Of a stretch of DNA of 64,000 nucleotides, positions 45,928 to 54,238 are shown piece after piece. The translations under genes and the position numbers were made by a program. Source of the stretch: Caulobacter henricii (GTDB taxonomy: Bacteria > Pseudomonadota > Alphaproteobacteria > Caulobacterales > Caulobacteraceae); assembly GCF_001414055.1 (NCBI RefSeq), contig NZ_CP013002.1:2294001-2358000 (forward strand), given 5' to 3'. The first letter of the stretch is position 1; each line of letters begins with the position of its first letter. The notes beneath the pieces are model-generated. The model searched no databases. It was not told the origin of the DNA and was given only the letters and a program-made list of their open reading frames with translations.

Positions 45928-46853
45928 TCCTCGGCCTGAGCGGCCAGGGCCGCATAGACCTCGTTGGGCCAACGGCGGTGTACCCAGAACCACTCGGCCG
46001 GACGCTCGCGGATCCGGTCTTCCATGAAGGCATTGATCAGCCGCACGCCGGCCTCGATGTCCGCGGAGCGATCGCCGGTCGAAGGCGGAACGATCGGGTC
46101 ATGCACAACGGCCCGAAACCGCGCGCCCTTGATGCGCTGCACGGACATTGGCTGCAGCACCGTGCCAAAACGGATCGCCAGTCGCGTCGGGCCTGGCGCG
46201 GTGCGCGCGTCGTGGCCAAAGAACGGCGCAGCCACGCCATTATTGAACTTCTGATCGTTCATCAGGGCGACGGACCGGCCTTCCTTCATCCCCTCCAGCA
46301 GTTCACGGGCACCATCACCGCCCTTGGGGGCAAACAGCCTGACGCCATAGCGGAACCGGCTGTCCTTGATGCGCTTGTCCACATAGGGATTGTTGGCCGC
46401 CCGGTAGGTCATTTCGCAGATGACCCCGGAGTCGACGATCGCCGCCGGCATCACCTCCCAGTTCGACAGGTGGCCTGACACGAACACGACCGGGATCTTC
46501 TTCTCGGCGATCTCGGCCAGGCGTTCCTTGTTGACCACCTCGACACGGCCGGTGGAGGGCAGGATCCTGTCCATCAGGGGGAATTCTGCAAAGGAGCGCC
46601 CCAGACCGTCCCATTGCGCGACCAGGGTCTCGGCGCGCCAGGCGGCGTCCTTTTCCGGGAAGGCCAGCCGCAAATTGCGTTCGGCCACCTTGTGCGCGCC
46701 ACTCAGGGGACCAAAGGTCCGGCCGATCCAGCCGCCAAGGCTTGACGCCGCGTCCACGCCCAGAAGGCGAAACAACGCGATGAAGAGGTCAAAGCCCAGC
46801 GCTTCCATGCGCCAGAGCAGATCCTGGGCCCAAGGCCGACGCTTATCCGACAT
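45924..46853 (-). CDS. Lipid A biosynthesis acyltransferase-like protein (LpxL family)
   Basis: A 309-residue member of the LpxL/HtrB lysophospholipid acyltransferase family. The catalytic HX4(D/E) motif is GHLSNWEVMPAA, and AERNLRLAFPEKD, GGDGARELLEGMKEGRSVALMNDQKFN and EWFWVHRRWPNE are typical. It would transfer a secondary acyl chain to lipid A at the inner membrane. Which position is acylated cannot be read from sequence. Confidence 0.9.
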   Translation of the reverse strand: MSDKRRPWAQDLLWRMEALGFDLFIALFRLLGVDAASSLGGWIGRTFGPLSGAHKVAERNLRLAFPEKDAAWRAETLVAQWDGLGRSFAEFPLMDRILPSTGRVEVVNKERLAEIAEKKIPVVFVSGHLSNWEVMPAAIVDSGVICEMTYRAANNPYVDKRIKDSRFRYGVRLFAPKGGDGARELLEGMKEGRSVALMNDQKFNNGVAAPFFGHDARTAPGPTRLAIRFGTVLQPMSVQRIKGARFRAVVHDPIVPPSTGDRSADIEAGVRLINAFMEDRIRERPAEWFWVHRRWPNEVYAALAAQAED

Positions 46854-46980
46854 GCCTTCTTAGTAGGCTGGCTTGCACGCCGCGCGCAATGTCGCTTCGC
46901 CCGGCACGCGACTTGCGGCTGTCAGAGCGGACCGTTCCGTTTCGGGACGCTCGATACTTAACAGGGGGGCTTGGCTTTCC

Positions 46981-47364
46981 ATGGGTAATGACATCGACGT
47001 GCATCTGGGCAAGCGATTGCGCCGCCGCCGCCGTCTTCTGGGCCTCACCCAGCAGCAACTGGCGGGCACGGTGGGCGTGCGATTCCAGCAAATCCAAAAG
47101 TACGAGTGCGGTGCGAACCGTATCTCGGCGGCTCGCCTCTGGCAGCTGTCTGAAGCGCTGGAAGTTCCGGTCGGCTATTTCTATGACGGGCTTTCCGACC
47201 AGGTTCGCCGCGAAACGACCAGCGACGCCGAAGGCGGCGAAATGTTCGCCCGCAAGGAAACCCTGGATCTGATCCGGGCCTACTACCTGCTCGGAGAGCG
47301 TCCGCGTCGTCGCCTGCTGGATCTGGCCAAGTCCTTGAACGGCGGCGAGCACGCTGACGCATAA
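46981..47364 (+). CDS. XRE-family transcriptional regulator (127 aa)
   Basis: The helix-turn-helix lies at about residues 8-62: GKRLRRRRRLLGLTQQQLAG, then VGVRFQQIQKYECGANRISAARLWQLSEAL. The C-terminal half is helical and charged. Relatives are widespread in alphaproteobacteria and often affect cell cycle or surface functions. I start at ATG 46981 because the family begins with an IDVHLGKRLR-like segment; GGGGGG lies about 12 nt upstream. The target is unknown. Confidence 0.9.
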   Translation: MGNDIDVHLGKRLRRRRRLLGLTQQQLAGTVGVRFQQIQKYECGANRISAARLWQLSEALEVPVGYFYDGLSDQVRRETTSDAEGGEMFARKETLDLIRAYYLLGERPRRRLLDLAKSLNGGEHADA

Positions 47365-47406
47365 GTGTGAGTGGCGTACGTGTGGCGGGGGCGTTAAACC
47401 CCGCCC

Positions 47407-48243
47407 ATGACGCTTTCTGCTGACCGGCTTGCGGCGCTTGACGCCTTCATCATCGACCTGAACCGCGCTTCTGCGGAGGTCATACTCCCCCTGTTCCGGG
47501 CCGACCACGGGCTGGAAGACAAGGGGGCCGGCAAGGATCTTCCGCCAGCGAGCCATGCCGCCTTCGACCCGGTGACGGAGGCCGACCGTGGCGCTGAAGC
47601 CGCGATCCGCGCCCTGATCGCCAAGACCTATCCCGAGCATGGCGTGATCGGCGAGGAATATGGCGAGGACCGTCCCGACGCCGAGTTCGTCTGGGTGCTC
47701 GACCCCATTGATGGCACACGTGCCTTCATCTCCGGCCTGCCGGTCTGGACCACTCTGATCGGCCTGCGCCATCAGGGTCGCCCTGTCCTCGGTTCGATTG
47801 GCCAGCCCTATATCGGCGAAATCTTCCTCGGCCATGCCGGGGGCTCGCGCCTGCTTTCGCGCGGTATCGAACGCCGCATCCAGGTCCGGGACTGCCCGGC
47901 GCTGACCAGCGCCATCATCGCCACCACGGATCCGGATGCCTGCTTTGACGGGGCCGAACGGGCGGCCTGGCTGCAGGTCCGGGCGGCTGCAAAACTGGCC
48001 AGGCTGGGGTGCGATGCCTATGCCTATGCCATGGTGGCCCTGGGCAAAATGGACATGGTCATCGAGGCCGGCCTTAAATCCTGGGACATTGAGGCGGCCA
48101 TACCGGTGATTGAAGGTGCCGGTGGCGTGGTGACGGACTGGCACGGCCAGCCGATTGGCCAGCACGGCGGGCAGATGGTGATCTCGGGGGATCGTCGGCC
48201 GCTCGAAGAGGCCCTGGTGGCCCTCAGACGGTCGGCGAAATAG
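47407..48243 (+). CDS. hisN: Histidinol-phosphatase, inositol monophosphatase type
   Basis: A 278-residue Mg2+-dependent phosphatase of the inositol-monophosphatase fold. Metal-binding motifs are FDPVTEADRGAE, IGEEYG, WVLDPIDGTRAFI and SWDIEAAIPVIEGAGG. The details of VWTTLIGLRHQGRPVLGSIGQPYIGE match HisN, which makes histidinol from histidinol phosphate. A general IMPase activity is also possible. It overlaps the end of the convergent lipase gene by 20 nt. Confidence 0.9.
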   Translation: MTLSADRLAALDAFIIDLNRASAEVILPLFRADHGLEDKGAGKDLPPASHAAFDPVTEADRGAEAAIRALIAKTYPEHGVIGEEYGEDRPDAEFVWVLDPIDGTRAFISGLPVWTTLIGLRHQGRPVLGSIGQPYIGEIFLGHAGGSRLLSRGIERRIQVRDCPALTSAIIATTDPDACFDGAERAAWLQVRAAAKLARLGCDAYAYAMVALGKMDMVIEAGLKSWDIEAAIPVIEGAGGVVTDWHGQPIGQHGGQMVISGDRRPLEEALVALRRSAK

Positions 48244-49189
48244 GCGCGATCGCCGCAACTGTCTCATCAAACGCGACCCAGAACGGCATCCGGAGGGCTT
48301 CCGTCTCGATCAGCACTTCATGATAGGCCCCCTCGACCTCGAGGTAACGGCCCCTGGGAATACGGTCTGCGATCGCCTTGAGATCCGCGTTCTTGACCCG
48401 GGTATCCTCGCCGGCCCCGACGATGGTCACCGGGATCGAAATGGCCTCCACCCCTGGGGAGCGGCGCAGCCAGGCGCAGGCGGAGAAGGCGAAATCGATC
48501 CAGCCCCAGGTCGTCCCGCCCAGCGCGATGTCCGGATGGGCCAGAAGCTGCGCCCGGTAGCGTTCATAGCGCGCCTGGTCGTGGGTCAGGGCATCGGTCG
48601 CGAAGCTGTGCGTGTAGGGGTCACCCCGGTCGCCCAGGGCATAGTCACCGGCGAAACCGGCACGGGCCATGGTCCAGGCCAGGGCGCGCGCCGCGCGCGC
48701 GGGACGCTTGCCGGTATTGAGGCCCAGCATCGGGGCAGACAGAACACAGGCCGAGAAACGTCGTTCGCCCTGGGCCAGGGCCAGGGTGGTAAGGCAGCCG
48801 CCCATCGAGTGGCCCAGCGCGATCCAGGGCTTGGGCAGGCGATCCTCGAAGGTGTCCAGAAGGGCCGTGAAATCGCTCAAGAAGGGCTTGAAACCCCTGG
48901 CGTGCCCCTTGAGCCGGTCGGGCAGAGCCCGGGCAGACAGCCCTTGCCCGCGCCAGTCGTGGACCAGAACCGCGAAACCGCGATCCAGCATGTCCTGAAC
49001 GACCTCGAAATACTTCTCGATCGGTTCGCTGCGGCCGGGACTGACGATCACCGAACCGCGAGGCTCTCGCTCGGGGAAAAAACAAGCGGCGCGGAGGGTT
49101 GCCCCATCCGCGCCGCCAAACCATTCAGCCGTTCCATGGTCGGGTACCGGCGCCTCAGGAATTGATACCAGAGGGGCCTGCTCCGACAT
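48224..49189 (-). CDS. Alpha/beta hydrolase, monoacylglycerol lipase/lysophospholipase-like
   Basis: A 321-residue alpha/beta hydrolase without a signal peptide. The order VIVSPGRSEPIEKYFEVVQD, HDWRGQGLSAR, IALGHSMGGCLTT (nucleophile Ser), VGAGEDTRV and EGAYHEVLIE (catalytic His) matches the PldB/monoglyceride lipase family. It would hydrolyse lysophospholipids or monoacylglycerols. It starts 5 nt before the stop of the SCP2 gene, so they are in an operon. Confidence 0.9.
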   Translation of the reverse strand: MSEQAPLVSIPEAPVPDHGTAEWFGGADGATLRAACFFPEREPRGSVIVSPGRSEPIEKYFEVVQDMLDRGFAVLVHDWRGQGLSARALPDRLKGHARGFKPFLSDFTALLDTFEDRLPKPWIALGHSMGGCLTTLALAQGERRFSACVLSAPMLGLNTGKRPARAARALAWTMARAGFAGDYALGDRGDPYTHSFATDALTHDQARYERYRAQLLAHPDIALGGTTWGWIDFAFSACAWLRRSPGVEAISIPVTIVGAGEDTRVKNADLKAIADRIPRGRYLEVEGAYHEVLIETEALRMPFWVAFDETVAAIAPISPTV

Positions 49190-49193
49190 GGGA

Positions 49194-49502
49194 TCAGCGC
49201 ATCTTCGAGAAGAGCGCCGCCATGCTCGACTGGAGCGCCATGGCCACGCCCATGTCCGACAGCTTCAGCTTGCCGGTCATCACCGCCATGGTGGGGTCGA
49301 GAGAGCCGGCACCGATGGCCAGCAGGTCATCCATGCTGAGCGTCATGGTCAGGTCGGCGGGCTTGTCTTCATTGGTGACCGAACCGCCGTCGATGTGCAC
49401 GACACCGGCGTCCTTGAGGTCGAACTTCAGGCTCTTGCCCAGACCGCTGTCGTCGCCCACGGCGCCTTTGATACGATCGGTGATTTCCTGCAGCGTGGCC
49501 AT
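49194..49502 (-). CDS. SCP2 sterol-binding domain protein
   Basis: A 102-residue single-domain SCP2 protein: ITDRIKGAVGDDSGLGKSLKFDL, ADLTMTLSMDDLLAIGAGSLDPTMAVMTGKLKLSDMG. SCP2 domains bind lipids or fatty acyl chains. AGGAG precedes the ATG at 49502. Its position upstream of the lipase-like gene suggests lipid handling. Confidence 0.92.
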   Translation of the reverse strand: MATLQEITDRIKGAVGDDSGLGKSLKFDLKDAGVVHIDGGSVTNEDKPADLTMTLSMDDLLAIGAGSLDPTMAVMTGKLKLSDMGVAMALQSSMAALFSKMR

Positions 49503-49594
49503 TTGCGCGATCTCCTTGTTTTTTCGCGTGTTGCGTTGGCAAAAGCTAGACCGGGCAGAGGCGGCAAGTAAACACCGTTCAGACCCGACCTTGC

Positions 49595-50269
49595 TTATTT
49601 CTTCTTCGGATAGAACCCGACCCTAGTTGGAGTTTTTGTCAACTTTACCTTCACGGCACCCGGAAACTCATCGTGGAGAAAATAGGGGGTCTCCTTGACC
49701 TGGGGCAGAGGTTTCGTTCGGCCATCAGCAAAGACGGCAACCCCGCCCTGGGCCTTTACAAAGGCGATGCCGCCCATCTTGGGTGCGAGCATGGCGGCCG
49801 GTCCGGCCTGACGACGAATGACGCCATTGGTTTCCTCGACAGTGGCCACCAGGTCCTTGACCTCGTACTCGGTCTCGGCCTTCAGGGTCGTGAGGAAAGC
49901 CATCGAGGTCCCGAACTTGGTGCCAACCGGTGCATCAAAGGCGATCTTGGCGTCGGAGAGTTGGGCCAGGCTTGGGGTCTTTTCGTAGTAGCCATCAGCA
50001 TTGATCGGAATGACGGTCCTGTTGCCATTCGACTCGATCAGGGTCGCCTTCTGACCAATGATGGGTTTGCCATTGACCCGGGGCGAATAGATCAATCGGA
50101 AGCGGGCCTTCTCACTGGGCGAAAGCTTCAGGAATCTTTCCAGAAACGGAAAGGCCTTGTCCGTGGAAACCGTCAGTTGGCCGGCAAGGGCGGGTGCAGC
50201 AGCGGCCATGGCCAGCACCAAGGCCAAGGCCGGAACCAGGCGCGTTCGGTTTGTCATTTTTACGCTCAT
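49595..50269 (-). CDS. Secreted protein of unknown function (224 aa)
   Basis: A signal peptide (LVPALALVLAMAAAAPALA) precedes a beta-rich protein of about 195 residues with a lysine-rich end (TPTRVGFYPKKK). I do not recognise the family. The start ATG at 50269 lies in an ATGA overlap with the upstream methyltransferase-like lipoprotein gene, so the two are coupled and probably share a pathway in the periplasm. ATG 50257 is an alternative start. Confidence 0.8.
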   Translation of the reverse strand: MSVKMTNRTRLVPALALVLAMAAAAPALAGQLTVSTDKAFPFLERFLKLSPSEKARFRLIYSPRVNGKPIIGQKATLIESNGNRTVIPINADGYYEKTPSLAQLSDAKIAFDAPVGTKFGTSMAFLTTLKAETEYEVKDLVATVEETNGVIRRQAGPAAMLAPKMGGIAFVKAQGGVAVFADGRTKPLPQVKETPYFLHDEFPGAVKVKLTKTPTRVGFYPKKK

Positions 50270-51150
50270 TTGGGCTTCATGAATTTGAGGGTCATCCGAT
50301 CGCTTTCGCCAATCGCGTCATACTTGGCGTGGTCGAACCCGGGTTCGGGCGGTTCTCCCCGTGGGGCCGAAAGCCGGGTTGGTGGCAAGGTCCAGACGCC
50401 GAAAGGATGATCCTTGGTGTCGAGCGGGTTGGCGTTGATCTCACTGGACCCGACCATGATGAAGCCCGCCTCCTGGGCCATCTGCTCGACATAGGCCTGT
50501 TGAACATAGCCGTCTGCGGCCAGGACATCCTGGATGCGCCCCGCCTGGCCCCGGTGTTCCTCGATCCCGAGAATGCCGCCAGGCTTGAGCGCCACCAGGG
50601 CGTCCTTGAAGGCCTTCTCGGCTATGCCGGCGGCCATCCAGTTGTGCACATTCCGCAGGAACAGCACCAGATCCGCCGAGCCCGCCGGCGCGACGGGACC
50701 ACTCGTCGGGCCAAAGGCCGTAATCTCCACACGCCCGTAGAGCTTGGACTTCTCAGCCAGCTTATGCCGATAGGCCTCCACGACCTCGATAGCCGATGGA
50801 TCCTGGCCATCCGCCTGCAGGGTTGGGGCATGAAGCTTGCCCTTCGTGGCCGCGAGAAATGGAGCCAGGATTTCCGTGTACCAGCCCGCGCCAGGCCAGA
50901 ATTCCACGACGGTCTGACCCGGCTTCAGGTCCCAGAAGGTCAGGCTCTCGACAGGATGGCGCCACGGATCTCGCGCACGGTCGGCCGGCGAGCGCCAAGA
51001 CCCGCCGACCGCCGCCTCTATGGTGTCATTCTGCGCCTTGTTCGGTGCCTTCGGGGGCGCTTCGGCGGCCTTGCGACCGCAGCCGGCAAGGCTTGCGGCC
51101 GCCCCGGCAACGATCACGCCGCGCCTGGACCAGGTGGTATCCGGAAGCAT
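50266..51150 (-). CDS. Methyltransferase-fold lipoprotein (paralogue of the next upstream gene)
   Basis: A 294-residue protein with a Tat-like lipoprotein signal (SRRGVIVAGAAASLAGC, lipobox Cys24). The body has a class I methyltransferase pattern: VVEFWPGAGWYTEILAPF (motif I-like), LVLFLRNVHNWMA, ALKPGGILGIEEHR. It shares NANPLDTKDHPFGVWTLPP and KYDAIGESDRMTLKF with the neighbouring paralogue. SAM is normally absent outside the cytoplasm, so the extracytoplasmic function is unclear. Confidence 0.85.
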   Translation of the reverse strand: MLPDTTWSRRGVIVAGAAASLAGCGRKAAEAPPKAPNKAQNDTIEAAVGGSWRSPADRARDPWRHPVESLTFWDLKPGQTVVEFWPGAGWYTEILAPFLAATKGKLHAPTLQADGQDPSAIEVVEAYRHKLAEKSKLYGRVEITAFGPTSGPVAPAGSADLVLFLRNVHNWMAAGIAEKAFKDALVALKPGGILGIEEHRGQAGRIQDVLAADGYVQQAYVEQMAQEAGFIMVGSSEINANPLDTKDHPFGVWTLPPTRLSAPRGEPPEPGFDHAKYDAIGESDRMTLKFMKPK

Positions 51151-51208
51151 TCTTCCCCCTTACGAACGCCGCCAGACTAAGTCGCGACCTTGGCCAGAAT
51201 GCGCCGCT

Positions 51209-52051
51209 TCAGCCAGGTTTGCGGAACCGCAGGGTCATCCGGTCGCTTTCGCCGATCGCGTCATACTTGGTGCGATCGAAGGTCGGATCGGCAGGTTGGC
51301 CACCGGGGGCGGTGCGCTTGACAGGCGGCAGGGTCCAGACGCCGAAGGGGTGATCCTTGGTATCCTTGGGGTTGGCATTGATCTCGGACTTGGCGTCCAG
51401 CTTGAAGCCGGCCTTCTCGGCCAGGGCGACAACCGTCGCCGTGGCGAGGTACCCGTCAGCGCCGGCACTGGTCTCGGACTTCGGGTCCGCGCGATGCTCC
51501 TCGACGGCCAGCATGCCGCCCGGCTTGAGCACAGCGAAGAAGTCCGCGAATACCTTGTCCGCAACGCCCGGCTGAACAGTCCAGTTGTGGACGTTTCGGG
51601 CGGTCAGAACGAGGTCGGCTGACCCGGGAGCCCCCAAGGGCGCGGAGACAGCGCCAAAATTGGCATAGCCGACCCTGCCGTACCGCTCATCCTTGGCAAA
51701 ACGGGCTTCAAAGGCTTCGCGGCCCTTACGAGCCCCCTCTGAGAGCTTGGGATTGGCCAGATCGGCAACGCCGGCGATGTAAACACCACCCGTCGCCTTG
51801 GCGTAGGGCGCGAGGATCTCGGTCCAGTACCCGTTGCCCGGAGACACTTCGATGATCGTCTGGCGGGGCTTCACCCCCCAGAAAGACAGGCTCTCATACG
51901 GATGGCGAGCACCATCACGCGCGACATCAGCAGCCGGTCGCTGAGGTGCAGCGACAGCGGCCTTCAGCGCCGCATCGCGGGCGAAGGCGGAGGGAGCAGC
52001 AGCCACACAGAGGGCTGCTGCCAGAATCAGGACATGGCGACGGTGGGTCAT
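51209..52051 (-). CDS. Exported methyltransferase-fold protein
   Basis: A 280-residue protein with a Sec-type signal peptide (VLILAAALCVAAAPSAFA). The fold motif IIEVSPGNGYWTEILAPY, the segment LVLTARNVHNWTV and LKPGGMLAVEEHR follow the class I methyltransferase layout. The C-terminal signature KYDAIGESDRMTLRFRKP repeats the paralogue. It is the first gene of a three-gene run on the minus strand, with 58 bp to the next gene. Confidence 0.86.
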   Translation of the reverse strand: MTHRRHVLILAAALCVAAAPSAFARDAALKAAVAAPQRPAADVARDGARHPYESLSFWGVKPRQTIIEVSPGNGYWTEILAPYAKATGGVYIAGVADLANPKLSEGARKGREAFEARFAKDERYGRVGYANFGAVSAPLGAPGSADLVLTARNVHNWTVQPGVADKVFADFFAVLKPGGMLAVEEHRADPKSETSAGADGYLATATVVALAEKAGFKLDAKSEINANPKDTKDHPFGVWTLPPVKRTAPGGQPADPTFDRTKYDAIGESDRMTLRFRKPG

Positions 52052-52139
52052 TTGGGGGGCTCTTCCGCGTCAGGAGCGGCGACCTTAGCCGGGCAATTGC
52101 GGCAATCAAGCCCTTAGCGACCGTGGATCATTTTCGCCT

Positions 52140-52168
52140 CTTGAAGTCGAAAAGAGGCACCCCAACTA
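52140..52168 (+). promoter_or_regulatory. Heat-shock (sigma-32 type) promoter of hsp20
   Basis: CTTGAA (52140-52145), a 14-nt spacer, and CCCCAACTA (52160-52168) match the sigma-32 pattern CTTGAA-N13-15-CCCCATNTA with one mismatch. The predicted start is near 52175, leaving a leader of about 105 nt before the hsp20 ATG. Confidence 0.7.
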
Positions 52169-52255
52169 ATTAATCGAAGGCGCTGGACTTCCGGGCCTTC
52201 CGGACCGCAGGCGATGCCGATTTCGGGTCGCCAAAGGGACGAACTGACACCGCAA

Positions 52256-52273
52256 CCTTGCTTGATGAGAAGG
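52256..52273 (+). ncRNA. ROSE-like RNA thermometer over the hsp20 Shine-Dalgarno
   Basis: In the leader, CCTTGCT (52256-52262) can pair with AGAAGG (52268-52273), leaving G60 of TTGCT bulged. The conserved ROSE signature is a UUGCU motif that pairs with the Shine-Dalgarno and carries this bulged G. Pairing hides AAGGA at normal temperature and melts with heat. An upstream hairpin (TCCGG/CCGGA) also lies in the leader. Confidence 0.6.
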
Positions 52274-52281
52274 ATGTCACC

Positions 52282-52752
52282 ATGCGTACCATCGACCTTT
52301 CCCCCCTCTATCGGTCTGTCGTCGGCTTCGACCGACTGGCCTCCCTGCTCGACGCCGCAGCGTCGAATGAGGCCGCGTCGGGCTATCCGCCCTACAATAT
52401 TGAACGCACCGACGAGAACGCCTACCGGATCGAGTTGGCCGTCGCCGGGTTCAAGCCGGACGAACTGTCTATCGAGGTGAAGGAAAACCTTCTCACCGTC
52501 ACCGGCCGCAAGACGGCCAATGACGAAGCCAAGCGCTACCTGCATCGCGGCCTGGCTGAGCGCAATTTCGAGCGCCGCTTTCAGTTGGCCGACTATGTGG
52601 TCGTAACGGATGCGGCCCTGGCCGATGGCCTGTTGTCGATCGCCCTGAAGCGCGAACTGCCCGAAGCCCTCAAGCCCCGCACCATTGAGATCAAGTCGGA
52701 GGCCGCTCCGCTGATCGAAGGCAAGAAGGTCAAGGCCGACAAGGCCGCCTGA
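52282..52752 (+). CDS. Small heat-shock protein Hsp20 (IbpA-like)
   Basis: A 156-residue alpha-crystallin-type chaperone that holds unfolding proteins. The domain is at about residues 35-130: YNIERTDENAYRIELAVAGFKPDELSIEV, KENLLTVTGRK, HRGLAERNFERRFQLADYV and GLLSIALKRELPEA. The opening MRTIDLSPLYRSVVGFDRL is typical of IbpA. AAGGA precedes the ATG at 52282. Heat control is supported by the promoter and thermometer listed above. Confidence 0.95.
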   Translation: MRTIDLSPLYRSVVGFDRLASLLDAAASNEAASGYPPYNIERTDENAYRIELAVAGFKPDELSIEVKENLLTVTGRKTANDEAKRYLHRGLAERNFERRFQLADYVVVTDAALADGLLSIALKRELPEALKPRTIEIKSEAAPLIEGKKVKADKAA

Positions 52753-52794
52753 CCGGCCACCTCCGGCATCGATCTCTTCCCCCTCCCCGACTTT

Positions 52795-52821
52795 GGCGGC
52801 GCAGCGATGCGCCGCCTTTTT
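52795..52821 (+). terminator. Rho-independent terminator after hsp20
   Basis: A perfect 9-bp stem (GGCGGCGCA and TGCGCCGCC) with the loop GCGA is followed by TTTTT. It lies 43 nt after the hsp20 stop. Confidence 0.92.
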
Positions 52822-52879
52822 CGTGTTGAGGCAAAAGTCAGGCCTGACGAAGGTCCCCCCGCGTCTTTCGGCAGCCGGT

Positions 52880-54145
52880 CTAGCTGGGGCCTGAGAGGTC
52901 CAGGCCCTGCACCTGGCTAAGATCACAGTCCCGGAAACTGGTCTTGAGCACACGGGCCCCGGTGAAATCGGCTCCGCGCAGATCAGCACCGTCGAGCACG
53001 GCCTCTGAAAGATTGGCTGTCTGGGCCATGACATAGCGCAGGCGCGCGGACCCGAGATGGGTCACGGTTCGGCGGTCCGGCCCGAGAGGCAGGGCCGTCA
53101 GGAAGGCCTGGCGCAGATCAGCCTTGGTCAAGTTGGCACCGGTAAGCTTGGCCCCACGCAGATCGGCACCGCGAAGATTGGCCGCGCGAAGATCAGCGTT
53201 CTGGAGGTTGGCTCCCTGAAGCTGGGCACCAGACAGATCCATACCGACCATACACGCCCCCTTGGCGCTCATAGCCGTGAGGCGCAGGCCCTTGAGGCGA
53301 TCGGCCAAGGGACGCAGGTCCTCGCCGTCCAGACGCGCGCACTGACCTTCCTGTCCGCCGGACTGACACCAGAGCTGGTTATCCAGGGCACGCTGGTAGA
53401 GTTCCTTGACCCGTGCGAGCGCCTGGGGCGTGACAGCGATCAAAGCGCCGCTCATGTTCGAGCCCGTGGTCCGCGCCGTCGAGGTATCGACGCCGGCCAT
53501 GACCGATCCCTGCAGATTGGCCCCTTCAAGATTGGCACCCTTCACGTCGGCACCGTCCAGAATGGCCCCTGAGAGGTTGGCTTCCTTGAGATTGGCCCCC
53601 GACAGCTTGGCACCGCGCAGGGAACAGTCGCTGAAATCGGCCTTGAACGCCGACACCCCTTCGAACTGCGAACCGTCGAGGGTCGCGCCCGAGAAATTGA
53701 CCTCATCGACTTCGCCCTGGCGCGTCTCGTGCCGAAGGGTATCGAGACCCTTGCTCGGGTGCGGAATGGCGATCTGCCCTTCCCGGAAATCCGCCTGGGT
53801 CAGATCCGCCTGGGCGAGGTTGGCACCGCGCAAACAAGCCCCGCGGAGGTCGGCACGCACCATAACCGATTGCCGCAGATCAGCCTTGCGCAGGTCACAG
53901 CCGAAGAGACTCGCACGATCCAGCTTTGTGCGGACCATGCGGCAGCCTTCGAGAGCTGACCCGGTAAAATCAGCGTCCACAAGATTACGGAATGAGAGGT
54001 CCAGACCGGACAGGTTTACGAACTTCAGAGAAGCGCGCCGGCCGCCTTGCTTGCCAGTCACGAACTTCTCGTGGGCGGTCAAAATCATGTCGAGCTCGGC
54101 CTGGCTAAGGCGTCGCCTGCCGGCCATGCTCTGCGCGGCGTTCAT
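52880..54145 (-). CDS. Pentapeptide-repeat protein (421 aa)
   Basis: Two blocks of A(D/N)Lxx pentapeptide repeats (about residues 40-230 and 300-415) form right-handed beta-helix segments. They are split by a linker containing WCQSGGQEG. The N-terminal RRLSQAELDMILTAHEKF and RNLVDADFTG parts match the neighbouring paralogue. There is no signal peptide, so it is probably cytoplasmic. The molecular role is unknown; other members of this fold mimic DNA or act as scaffolds. Confidence 0.88.
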   Translation of the reverse strand: MNAAQSMAGRRRLSQAELDMILTAHEKFVTGKQGGRRASLKFVNLSGLDLSFRNLVDADFTGSALEGCRMVRTKLDRASLFGCDLRKADLRQSVMVRADLRGACLRGANLAQADLTQADFREGQIAIPHPSKGLDTLRHETRQGEVDEVNFSGATLDGSQFEGVSAFKADFSDCSLRGAKLSGANLKEANLSGAILDGADVKGANLEGANLQGSVMAGVDTSTARTTGSNMSGALIAVTPQALARVKELYQRALDNQLWCQSGGQEGQCARLDGEDLRPLADRLKGLRLTAMSAKGACMVGMDLSGAQLQGANLQNADLRAANLRGADLRGAKLTGANLTKADLRQAFLTALPLGPDRRTVTHLGSARLRYVMAQTANLSEAVLDGADLRGADFTGARVLKTSFRDCDLSQVQGLDLSGPS

Positions 54146-54238
54146 GCCCCTGATACTCCCGTAACCACGTTCTGTGGTCGGACCCTATCGGGGATGAACG
54201 AGTGAACCGTTAAAAGTGCGCGGAAATGTCGCGCCGGA

